The notes under the pieces were generated by a model. The model was not told where the DNA came from. It was given only the letters and a program-made list of their open reading frames with translations, and did not search any database. The translations under genes were made by a program, and so were the position numbers. Below are positions 1-6,198 of a stretch of 10,723 nucleotides of DNA, piece by piece. Within the stretch, counting starts at the first letter, position 1, and each line of letters opens with the position of its first letter. This DNA is from an uncultured Mycoplasmataceae bacterium (GTDB lineage Bacteria; Bacillota_I; Bacilli_A; Mycoplasmatales; Mycoplasmoidaceae), in the NCBI GenBank assembly GCA_947176435.1, contig CAMWQH010000010.1, positions 1 to 10,723 on the forward strand. The letters run 5' to 3'.

Positions 1-1
1 A

Positions 2-202
2 AAAATTAACTGATTGGTAACATTATTACTTTGTATTTTCTTAGGTGAATTAGGTATTCACAGATTTTATAATGGTAAAATTGGTACAGGTTTACTTTAT
101 TTATTCACTTTAGGATTATTTGGTATTGGATGAATTTATGACATTATTATGATCGTAATAGGTAAATTCACTAACAAAAACGGTCAAAAAGTAGCTGCTT
201 AA
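2..202 (+). CDS. TM2-domain membrane protein, 5' end cut by window
   Basis: The reading frame is open from the window edge and gives 66 residues before TAA; UGA is read as Trp twice. It shows the TM2 pattern: a first hydrophobic helix, a GxxGxHRFYxG turn ([12 protein letters not shown]), a second hydrophobic helix, then [14 protein letters not shown] ending in a short polar tail. TM2 proteins are small two-helix membrane proteins with no settled function in bacteria. Probably only a short N-terminal stretch is missing. A second TM2-like gene begins six bases after the stop, so the two look like a tandem pair in one transcript, followed by ribF. The family call is firm; a function cannot be given. 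Confidence 0.85.
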
Positions 203-208
203 GTAATT

Positions 209-583
209 ATGGCTGGAGAAGTTGTAAAACACACTCCAATTAAAAACAAAGATAGTGGACAGTATATAACTGCTGTACTTCTTTGTTTTTTCTTAGGAGG
301 TTGAAGTGCCCACAGAATATTTCTTAAAAAGTGAAATTCTGCAATACCTCAATTAATTTGTAAATTTATTACTGTTGCTTTACTAATAATGGCAATTGTT
401 TTCACGTGCAATGGACACACGGTAGTTACAGAACATGGTGAAGCATATGAATTTCCTGCATGACCATGAATTCTTTGAGGAGTATCATTTGTTGCTTTTC
501 ACATTTGAATTTTTGTTGATTTTATTATTTTGTGTTGTGGTAAATTTAAAGACAACAACGGTAATTACGTTTGTTATCAATAA
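209..583 (+). CDS. divergent TM2-like membrane protein, 124 aa
   Basis: ATG at 209 lies six bases after the previous stop and has no clear Shine-Dalgarno sequence. The frame contains six UGA-Trp codons, so it looks broken under the standard code. Residues 19-36 form a helix ending in FFLGGWSAHR, matching the TM2 GxxGxHR turn of the upstream gene, but the usual FYxG is changed to IFLKKW. A second hydrophobic segment lies near 51-66. A polar linker with two His and several acidic residues follows (about 67-82). A third hydrophobic stretch ends in FVDFIILCCGKF and then KDNNGNY, resembling the TM2 tail. It reads as a TM2 paralogue with an extra loop and helix. Function unknown. Confidence 0.75.
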
Positions 584-586
584 TTT

Positions 587-1420
587 ATGGAGAATTGGAA
601 GGGTAAACAAATCGATTTAATAATCGGTAATTTTGAAGTAATACATTATGGTCATTGAAAGCTTTTTAAAAAAGCTAATTTTCCTACAGTTTTGACATTT
701 AAGAATATACCAAGAAAAAATCATCATCCTATTTTTAGTTTCAAACAAAAATGTCAGTTTTTTTCTTTTTTATTAGAAAATGAAAATGATGTTTTTTTAT
801 TAGATTTAAAAAAGAAAAATATGAAAGCTGCTGCTTTTGTGAAATATTTAAAAAAAGAAATTAATCCAACAAGAATTATTGTTGGATCTGATTTTAAATT
901 TGGATCTGATTTTAAAGATGTAAATTTTTTGTCAAGGTATTTTGATGTTGATGTTGTTTTAAGAGATGATAAATATTCTACTTCAAAAATTAGAGAATAT
1001 ATTTCTACTGGAAAAATTGAAGAAGCACAAAATGATTTAATAACTAAGATAGTTTTAGAAGGAAAAGTTGTAAAAGGCAAACAATTAGGAAGAAAATTAG
1101 GATATAAAACAGCAAATTTTTATCGAAGTAGAAATCTTCTTAAATTTTTTCCGGGCGTTTATTTTGCTAAAGCATCTCTTCCTATGGATAATTATGAAAA
1201 ACAATATGATTCATCAATGACGATTAGGAATATAGAAGACGGAAGACAATTAATTGAAGTTCATTTAATTGGATATGATTTACCAGAATTTTATGGGACT
1301 AACATTGTTGTAAAACCTCTTAGATATATAAACCAAATTAGAAGGCCAAAATCAATCGATGATTTAAAAAAAATTATTAAAAACAATTTTAAGAAAATAA
1401 ACAAAGTAACTAAGAATTAA
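587..1420 (+). CDS. ribF: bifunctional riboflavin kinase / FAD synthetase RibF
   Basis: RibF phosphorylates riboflavin to FMN and adenylylates FMN to FAD in the cytosol. The 277-residue product, somewhat shorter than the usual 300 or more, has an N-terminal nucleotidyltransferase domain with GNFEVIHYGH (residues 14-23, catalytic HxGH), VGSDFKFG near 99-106 and STSKIREYISTGK from 131. The C-terminal flavokinase domain begins about residue 159 (GKVVKGKQLGRKLGYKTAN) and contains EVHLIGYDLPEFYG, with the likely catalytic Glu at 224. The ATG at 587 is chosen because it includes the HxGH block; a TTG start at 692 would remove it. Two family signatures are altered: GxFDGxH reads GNFEVIH, and PTAN reads KTAN. 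The gene starts three bases after the upstream TM2 gene, suggesting one operon. No FMN riboswitch is visible. Confidence 0.92.
882..917 (+). repeat. tandem 18-bp duplication inside ribF
   Basis: Two adjacent 18-base units (882-899 and 900-917) differ only at their last base. They encode GSDFKF followed by GSDFKD, at the GxDFxFG motif of the nucleotidyltransferase domain. The frame is kept. The second copy replaces the normally basic and variable residues after this motif. Confidence 0.8.
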
Positions 1421-1431
1421 AGCAATGTTGT

Positions 1432-1437
1432 TATAAT
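1432..1437 (+). promoter_or_regulatory. -10 box upstream of tRNA-His
   Basis: A perfect TATAAT lies 13 bases before the tRNA-His 5' end. No convincing -35 box is present, as is common in mollicutes. It is the only good promoter candidate before the TPP riboswitch, so it may drive both tRNA-His and the thiT operon. Confidence 0.55.
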
Positions 1438-1450
1438 CTTATTTACATAT

Positions 1451-1528
1451 GGCGGTTATGGCGAAGCTGGCTAACGCACCTGACTGTGACTCAGGCACTC
1501 ATGGGTTCAAGTCCCATTAACCGCCCCA
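1451..1528 (+). tRNA. trnH: tRNA-His (GTG)
   Basis: The sequence folds as a cloverleaf: an eight-base-pair acceptor stem GGCGGTTA/TAACCGCC, a GCG/CGC D-stem, anticodon stem CCTGA/TCAGG around a seven-base loop with anticodon GTG (1486-1488), a T-arm with GGTTCAAGTCC, and an encoded CCA. The extra 5' G paired with C73 is the histidine identity feature (G-1), here encoded in the gene. The 3' CCA is followed after only 12 bases by the TPP aptamer. Confidence 0.97.
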
Positions 1529-1540
1529 TTTAATGATTAA

Positions 1541-1619
1541 AAGCATGGGTACTACTTAGTAATAAGTAGTTGAGATATACCATCACACCTGATCAAGTTA
1601 ATACTTGCGGAGGAAGCTT
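1541..1619 (+). promoter_or_regulatory. TPP riboswitch (THI element) aptamer
   Basis: This leader matches the TPP aptamer block by block. P1 is AAGC/GCTT; P2 is ATGG/CCAT; P3 is CTACTT/AAGTAG with a six-base loop; the TTGAGA segment corresponds to the conserved CTGAGA; then come ACCTGATC, a P5 stem CAAG/CTTG, and GCGGAGGAAG, matching the conserved GCG-AGGGAAG end. TPP binding would couple expression of the downstream gene to cell thiamine pyrophosphate. The downstream product resembles the thiamine transporter ThiT, which independently supports the call. Confidence 0.93.
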
Positions 1620-1630
1620 AGAAAATAAGT

Positions 1631-1667
1631 AATATCTTCTGAAGTTCAACTTACAGAAGATATTTTT
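1631..1667 (+). terminator. expression-platform hairpin of the TPP riboswitch
   Basis: A perfect 11-bp stem, AATATCTTCTG (1631-1641) with CAGAAGATATT (1654-1664), is extended inward by AAGT/ACTT with one bulged A. A run of five T overlaps the stem foot and ends directly at the thiT ATG. It could be an intrinsic terminator. Alternatively it hides the only Shine-Dalgarno-like sequence (AGAAG, 1655-1659), so control could be at translation. I could not find a clear competing antiterminator pairing by eye. Confidence 0.65.
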
Positions 1668-2285
1668 ATGAATAACAATAAGACAATTTTTAATATAGCT
1701 TTAGTAGGTATCTTAATGAGTTTAACACTCGTTATGAAAGCAATTTTTAATTTTATTCCAGTACTTAATGGATATCCACTGGACTTTTATATAGTTGTGT
1801 TTGTATTAGGAATATTAATGATTAATTCACACAAATACAAATGGACGTTTTTAATATTAACACCATGAGTATTACTAATAATTCCAAGTGGAATGGTTAA
1901 TTTTTGAGATTTATTATTGGAATATATCCTTTCATTGTATGTATTTTTTCCTCTTATCTATTTTTTGCCTATAATAAAATTGTTGACAAGGAAGGTCAAT
2001 AATAAAAAAGCAAAGATAGCAATTGAGTTAATTATTCTATCACTAATCATATTATTTTTATTTACCATTAAATTTGTTTTACATTTAGTTGCTGGATATA
2101 TATGGTACACTCCCGGAAACTGATATGCCTCAATGGTAATTAATGCAGAAATTATTTTCTTAATTTATGCAGTAGACATCCCAATAATATTATTGTGTTA
2201 TCCTTCTTTGCAAAAAATATATACCTCTTTTTATGGAAAAACCAATAGTAAACAAAAAAATAGCGATTCATGCATACAAGTTTAA
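1668..2285 (+). CDS. thiT: ThiT-like thiamine transporter (ECF S component)
   Basis: The 205-residue product is very hydrophobic, with about six membrane segments, and needs four UGA-Trp codons. ThiT binds thiamine in the membrane and works with the shared ECF module (EcfT, EcfA1, EcfA2), which is not in this window. Visible ThiT-like features are LLLEYIL (Glu85, Tyr86, like Glu84 and Tyr85 of lactococcal ThiT) and FVLHLVAGYIW (His139, Gly143, like His125 and Gly129), then a Trp/Tyr-rich loop and VINAE (Asn159, like Asn151). Spacing between these sites differs from ThiT by several residues, so the protein is diverged. The ATG directly follows the riboswitch hairpin, which strongly supports thiamine or a precursor as the substrate. 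The end overlaps the next gene by 53 bases. Confidence 0.85.
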
Positions 2286-2820
2286 TGGTTGACTTTATAG
2301 AACTTGAGAATTTCCGACAGTTTTAGAAGCAACTGATGAATATGTGTGCGTTTCTAGTCAAGGAGCTAGAATTATTACAAATAGAATCGGTTCAAAACAA
2401 CATTATCAGTCAAAAGTAATTGAGCCATCAATATGGTATTTTTTTAAAAATGAATGATTTAATTTAATATATCAAAAAAGAAATCAACATGTAAGAGTTT
2501 ATATTAACTTAGCCAGTCCTTATTATTATGAAAATGAAACTCTTAAATATATTGATTTTGATTTGGATTATGTCAATAGGTCGTTTGATAAGAATCATCA
2601 ATTGATAAGGATTGACAATAATGAATTTATTACTAATTCAAAATTATTGAATTATCCTAATGCTTTAAAGAATAAAATAATTCTTACAGCTAAATCAATC
2701 GAAGAAAAACTAAAAAATAATGAATTAGAAAAATACTTTAATCAAAATTTATTAAATAAATCAGGAGAACAATACGATGCCAAAAAAAGATTATTACAAA
2801 GAAAGAATCAAAGAGATTAA
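2233..2820 (+). CDS. DUF402 / Ntdp-like nucleoside tri- and diphosphate phosphatase
   Basis: The 195-residue protein resembles the YgaC/Ntdp family, cytosolic metal-dependent enzymes that hydrolyse nucleoside tri- and diphosphates. Signatures in order are HAYKFNGWLYRTWE near the N terminus, the block EPSIWYFFKNEWFN, and YINLASPYYYENE followed by LKYIDFDLDY, whose clustered acidic residues are the expected metal-binding region. Three UGA codons encode Trp. The polar C-terminal tail, rich in Lys, Asn and Gln, makes it somewhat longer than the Bacillus protein. The ATG at 2233 precedes the conserved core and has no Shine-Dalgarno sequence; it lies inside thiT, so translational coupling is likely. 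The gene ends inside the next one (44-base overlap). The family is clear; activity on particular nucleotides is inferred from relatives. Confidence 0.85.
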
Positions 2821-3520
2821 CCTTCTTATAGACCAAAAAAAATACAAAGAAGCTTTAGATATGGTTTCAACCGAAATAGCTGCACCATATATTCCACAAG
2901 AATATATGGAAAATTTTGAACAATTATATATTAGTTTATCTGAAGTGGTTAATGTAGAAGCGATTGAAAAAAAATACAATGTAATGGGCAAAACACAGTT
3001 GTTAACTGAAGCATATAACGGGAAGTCGTTAAATGTAAATGTTTTAAGTTTCTTTCTAGCAAAGTTTAGTTCAGAAATAGACAAAATGGATTTAGCTATA
3101 TTAGATCAAATGTTTTCAAATAAACAGATTTCAAATGATTTAAAAATATTTGCCTTAGAACAAATCAAGTTATCTGATATTAACCATGATTTTACTTTTT
3201 TTAATAACATGATAAACAAAGAAATGGTTATTGGTTCACAATCGAATTTTGAATTAGATAATGATCAATATTATTTTTTTGTAAAAGAAACTATTGAAAA
3301 AGAGTTGTTTAAAGAACCATCGTTGATGCCTTTAGCATCTTATACTCTTAAACTTTGTTATGAATATTATTTTGGATCTCGCCCACCGTATACAAAACAA
3401 GAATTGGCGATTAACATTCTTCAATACATTCGCTCACATTTTGATGATTCAATAAAAGTAGATAATTCTTTTATAAACTGAGTCAATAATTTATTTAGTT
3501 TTAAAAAATTAAAGAACTAA
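2777..3520 (+). CDS. helical mollicute protein, possibly DUF3196/TPR-like
   Basis: The 247-residue product is soluble, highly charged and predicted all-helical by eye. It opens with KKDYYKERIKEINLLIDQKKYKEALDM, which looks like a tetratricopeptide-type helical hairpin. It resembles, from memory, the mollicute DUF3196 family, whose function is unknown; I hold that only moderately. The start is well supported by AGGAGA at 2763-2768, one of the few real Shine-Dalgarno sequences in this window. One UGA-Trp occurs near the C terminus (3479), after which 12 more codons follow. It is the last gene of the riboswitch-led operon, and its final 12 bases overlap the end of the opposite-strand antiporter gene. 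Confidence 0.75.
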
Positions 3521-4654
3521 AGTTGAAATTAGACTGAAACCAATAATATAACTAATTGATATTAAACTTAAATTTATAGTAGGTAAGGCATTTGATTTAG
3601 CTACTTTTTTTATTGTTGTTAAAGATAGAAATAAATAAATTAAAAGCAATAAAGGAATTCAATATTGCATTCTTATTGCACTTAAATATAAATCATGATC
3701 GCCACTAGTCTTGTATGAATTAAAAAATTCTTTAAAAATTGGTTCTCTGTAGATGCTATCTACATAAAACATAAAAGAAGAATTTGTTAAACCACTGCCA
3801 ACTAAAGCAGAAAAGCCCATAGAATATTGCTTATTTCTAAATAAGAATATCATTGTTAGTGTTTCCGGTAGTGCAGAAGGAATGCTTAATAAAATACTTG
3901 CTGCTGATTGAGTAGGAATATTGTAAATTGTGCTCATATTGTCCACAATGCCAGAGTTTACATATGAAAATCACACTAGTCCTATAGAAAACAAAATGAA
4001 AAGTAGTCAAAGGATTCATTTATTTAGTTTATCGAAACGATTTTTCTCATTTGATGACTTATTATGTACATGTGATGTTTTGCTACACAATGTTCAGATG
4101 ATAAACGTAATCCAAAACACAAAAGGAATTATTGAAATAATTGATATATTTCATCCGGGAATATACAAATATTTACCAACATCCGGTATTAGAACAAAAA
4201 ACATGAATAGGAAATAAAATAACAATAATGAATAAATTAAAATTCTATTTTCTTTATCGATTTTAACTAGACATTGATCATATATTTCGCTTATAGTTTT
4301 TTGTCTATTTTTGCTTGTTTTCTTGCTTATTGAGATGAAGAAAAAAACTATCATTGTTAATGACAATATAAATATTTGAATACTGTTTGAACCGGATTCG
4401 TTGTATATCGAAAATAGTGGGTTTCCTTCTATTGCACCATAAACACTGCCAACCAATTCTGGGAATGAAGTAACTAATGACATTACTACTCCACCCATAA
4501 AAATTTTAGAAATTCTAACTTTATTAGTAAGACTTTCTAATGCCATTGTAAGTAATTTTGCCATAGCGATAACACATCCAGCAAATAAAATAAATCAACA
4601 GATTATTCATTCGCCATTAAAAATCGAACTATTTAACCATTTTAATCCTGGCAT
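3509..4654 (-). CDS. CaCA-family sodium/calcium (cation) antiporter
   Basis: The 381-residue membrane protein has two copies of the alpha-repeat that defines Ca2+/cation antiporters. Alpha-1 (about 54-95) reads GGVVMSLVTSFPELVGS with Glu66 in the TSxPE position, followed by GSNSIQ. Alpha-2 (about 245-296) reads SIPSALPETLTM with Glu264, followed by LVGSGLTNSS. The repeats are joined by a charged cytoplasmic loop rich in Lys and Asn. Six UGA codons are read as Trp and fragment the frame under the standard code. The first ATG of the frame, at 4654, gives an N-terminal helix before alpha-1. The product should expel Ca2+ or another cation in exchange for Na+ or H+; ion choice cannot be read from the sequence. 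It is divergent from greA. Confidence 0.88.
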
Positions 4655-4683
4655 AATTTACTAATAAAATTATTAATTTAATT

Positions 4684-4691
4684 ATTATAAT
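4684..4691. promoter_or_regulatory. overlapping divergent -10 boxes between antiporter and greA
   Basis: ATTATAAT contains TATAAT on both strands (4686-4691 plus, 4689-4684 minus). Transcription would start about 40 bases before greA and about 23 bases before the antiporter. No -35 box stands out on either side. Confidence 0.45.
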
Positions 4692-4737
4692 TAAACAACA
4701 TTACTAACATATTATTTGTTGAAAGAATGGAGTAACA

Positions 4738-5220
4738 ATGGAAGAACAAAAGAAATATTTACTTTCAAAAGAAGGAATTGAAAAATTAGAGGCAGAACTT
4801 CGTGAACTAATTGATGTTAAACGTCCTGCTGTTATTAAATTAATTCAAGAAGCAAGAGAACAAGGTGACTTGTCTGAAAATGCAGATTATGATACAGCAA
4901 AAAATCAACAAGCTGAAATTGAAGGTAGAATTAAAGAAGTCCAAGAAATCTTAAACTACGCTCAAGTGATTGAAGATCAACCAAAAGATGTTAATGCTAG
5001 AGTTAAGATTGGTTCAAAAGTACAAATTTATGATTTCGCTGAAAAGACAAGTTTCACTTATGAAATTGTTGGTGAAGTAGAAGCTGATCCAGATAATAAT
5101 AAAATTTCTAATTTATCTCCATTAGCTAAAGCTATTTTAAATAAAACTATAGGTACAACAGTTGAAGTTCATGGTGTTGAAAACCCTTATAAAGTTAAAG
5201 TAGAAAAAATTAAAAATTAA
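4738..5220 (+). CDS. greA: transcription elongation factor GreA
   Basis: GreA enters the RNA polymerase secondary channel and stimulates cleavage of the 3' end of backtracked RNA. The 160-residue length is typical. The N-terminal coiled coil carries the catalytic tip GDLSENADYDTAK, with the acidic residues Asp44 and Glu47. The C-terminal FKBP-like domain contains ISNLSPLAKAILNKTIG and ends in a VEVHGVENPYKVKVEKI strand. The start is supported by GGAG at 4729-4732, six bases before the ATG. It stands alone with its own promoter and terminator. Confidence 0.98.
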   Translation: MEEQKKYLLSKEGIEKLEAELRELIDVKRPAVIKLIQEAREQGDLSENADYDTAKNQQAEIEGRIKEVQEILNYAQVIEDQPKDVNARVKIGSKVQIYDFAEKTSFTYEIVGEVEADPDNNKISNLSPLAKAILNKTIGTTVEVHGVENPYKVKVEKIKN

Positions 5221-5227
5221 ACATTGA

Positions 5228-5253
5228 AAAGAGTCGATTATGGCTCTTTTTTT
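5228..5253 (+). terminator. intrinsic terminator of greA
   Basis: Stem AAAGAGTC (5228-5235) pairs with GGCTCTTT (5242-5249), with one U-G wobble, around a six-base loop. A T run follows directly. It lies eight bases after the greA stop. Confidence 0.88.
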
Positions 5254-5302
5254 CTCTTATATCGAGTGTTTGTAAAAAAATAAGTCTATAAACTAATTTG
5301 TT

Positions 5303-5310
5303 ATTATAAT
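5303..5310 (+). promoter_or_regulatory. -10 candidate for the tRNA array
   Basis: ATTATAAT contains TATAAT at 5305-5310, 35 bases before tRNA-Tyr. A second candidate, TATAGT at 5332-5337, is only eight bases before the tRNA and would start transcription almost at its 5' end. I cannot decide between them. Confidence 0.45.
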
Positions 5311-5345
5311 TTTAATACTATATTTATTTGGTATAGTGTCCGCAA

Positions 5346-5430
5346 GGACGGGTAGCGAAGCGGCCAAACGCAGCTGACTGTAAATCAGCCACCTCCGGTT
5401 TCAGTGGTTCGAATCCACTCTCGTCCACCA
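5346..5430 (+). tRNA. trnY: tRNA-Tyr (GTA)
   Basis: Acceptor stem GGACGGG/CTCGTCC with one G-U pair, anticodon stem GCTGA/TCAGC, anticodon GTA (5380-5382), a long variable arm as expected for bacterial tRNA-Tyr, T-arm GTGGTTCGAATCCAC, and encoded ACCA end. First of five tRNAs in the array. Confidence 0.97.
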
Positions 5431-5433
5431 GTT

Positions 5434-5508
5434 TGGGTTGTAGCCAAGCGGTAAGGCATCAGATTTTGATTCTGACATGCGTTGGTTCGAATCCAACCTA
5501 CCCAGCCA
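5434..5508 (+). tRNA. trnQ: tRNA-Gln (TTG)
   Basis: Begins TGGGTTG and ends CTACCCA plus GCCA, the U1-A72 start being typical of tRNA-Gln. Anticodon stem TCAGA/TCTGA encloses TTTTGAT with anticodon TTG (5466-5468). T-arm GTTGG/CCAAC. The acceptor stem has a T-T mismatch at its sixth pair. Three bases separate it from tRNA-Tyr. Confidence 0.95.
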
Positions 5509-5512
5509 TTAT

Positions 5513-5587
5513 GTCTCACTAGCTCAGCGGTAGAGCATTTCACTTTTAATGAAGGGGTCCGGAGTTCGATTCTCCGGTGGGACACCA
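5513..5587 (+). tRNA. trnK: tRNA-Lys (TTT)
   Basis: Acceptor GTCTCAC/GTGGGAC, D-arm GCTCAGCGGTAGAGC, anticodon TTT (5545-5547) within the loop CTTTTAA, T-arm CCGGAGTTCGATTCTCCGG, and encoded ACCA. Four bases follow tRNA-Gln. Confidence 0.97.
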
Positions 5588-5592
5588 TTTAT

Positions 5593-5678
5593 GCTGAAGT
5601 GGCGGAATGGTAGACGCACAGGACTTAAAATCCTGTGGTGGCAACACCGTGAGGGTTCAAGTCCCTCTTTCAGCACCA
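5593..5678 (+). tRNA. trnL: tRNA-Leu (TAA)
   Basis: Acceptor GCTGAAG/TTTCAGC with a G-T last pair, anticodon stem CAGGA/TCCTG around CTTAAAA with anticodon TAA (5626-5628). The long variable arm (TGGTGGCAACACCGT) is the class II feature of tRNA-Leu. T-arm GAGGGTTCAAGTCCCTC, encoded ACCA. Confidence 0.97.
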
Positions 5679-5684
5679 TTTTAA

Positions 5685-5758
5685 GCGGGTATAGTTCAGT
5701 GGTAGAACCATAGCCTTCCAAGCTATTGATGTCGGTTCGATTCCGATTACCCGCTCCA
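5685..5758 (+). tRNA. trnG: tRNA-Gly (TCC)
   Basis: Acceptor GCGGGTA/TACCCGC, D-arm GTTCAGTGGTAGAAC, anticodon stem ATAGC/GCTAT around CTTCCAA with anticodon TCC (5717-5719), T-arm TCGGTTCGATTCCGA, and encoded TCCA. Last of the array, 13 bases before the terminator. Confidence 0.97.
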
Positions 5759-5771
5759 TTAAAAAATAATC

Positions 5772-5802
5772 AAAAAAGTTCTAGAGTTTCTAGGACTTTT
5801 TT
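5772..5802 (+). terminator. terminator of the tRNA array
   Basis: A 14-bp stem (AAAAAAGTTCTAGA with TCTAGGACTTTTTT, one U-G pair) closes a three-base loop and carries its own T run. Because it starts with a run of A, it can also work in reverse; it lies six bases beyond the stop of the convergent minus-strand gene and probably ends both transcripts. Confidence 0.9.
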
Positions 5803-5807
5803 AATTT

Positions 5808-6119
5808 CTATTTAATTCATTTGTGTTTTTTAAATTGATTAATAACTACTTTAAACAATTCGTCATGCCTGTCCAAACGATTTAACACTTGTTTATTAAA
5901 TTCCTGTTGTTGATTGATGAAATCTAAAACACGATTGTTAAATTGATCTTGTTTTTTCTCATAATCAATAAATCACTCTGGTTTTTTCACGATTCCACCA
6001 ATTCCCTTAATACTCATTATATCAACAATATATTTCTTATTATTTACACACTTGATGATCTCTATAAGAGATCTTCTTGGTTTACCTAATTTATACTTTT
6101 CATTACACTTATTATTCAT
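5808..6119 (-). CDS. unrecognised small protein with coiled-coil-like tail
   Basis: Reading UGA as Trp gives 103 residues from the first ATG of the frame to TAG; both Trp codons are UGA (residues 49 and 101). I do not recognise the family. The first half is basic with a hydrophobic stretch (residues 20-45, including IVDIMSIKGIGGIV). The second half, from about residue 53, is rich in Gln, Asn and Asp and has hydrophobic or polar residues at heptad spacing (Leu65, Ile68, Gln72, Asn75, Leu79, Leu82, Phe89, Ile93, Phe96), so a helical coiled coil is likely. There is no Shine-Dalgarno sequence. It faces the tRNA array, shares its terminator, and lies downstream of the acetyltransferase gene on the same strand. 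Mollicutes have families of small coiled-coil proteins such as DUF16, but I see no direct match. Confidence 0.65.
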
Positions 6120-6170
6120 AGTGAAATAATCTTAATACAAAAGCTGATAAAAATAGGTACTTAAATAGTT

Positions 6171-6192
6171 AAAAAAAATTACCAATTAATTT
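6171..6192 (-). terminator. weak terminator after the acetyltransferase gene
   Basis: On the minus strand AAATTA and TAATTT enclose the loop ATTGG and are followed by a run of T, six bases after the acetyltransferase stop. The stem is only A-T pairs, so it may be inefficient. Confidence 0.35.
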
Positions 6193-6198
6193 CCAAAA

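Noticed and set aside
435..620. 61-codon frame on the plus strand starting MVKHMN
   Set aside because: It lies out of frame inside the TM2-like gene at 209-583, which explains the region when UGA is read as Trp.
1529..1540. Possible -10 box TAATGA just before the TPP aptamer
   Set aside because: Transcription from it would start at about 1543, inside the aptamer's P1 stem, and would destroy the riboswitch.
1866..1868. Apparent stop codon that would break the ThiT-like gene into pieces
   Set aside because: It is UGA at a place that reads naturally as Trp; the same holds for the UGA codons in the other protein genes, so no frameshift or pseudogene is needed.
3930..4217. 95-codon plus-strand frame
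   Set aside because: It is antisense to the antiporter gene, has no homology I recognise and no ribosome site, and is a shadow of that gene.
5385..5721. Two minus-strand reading frames with peptides such as GGREWIRTTETGGG and RHFSINGVPPENRTPD
   Set aside because: They are antisense to the tRNA genes; such peptides are a well-known false prediction from tRNA sequences.
5228..5802. The two terminator hairpins as an inverted repeat pair of a mobile element
   Set aside because: Each is an independent stem with a T run after a gene, their sequences differ, and no transposase lies between them.
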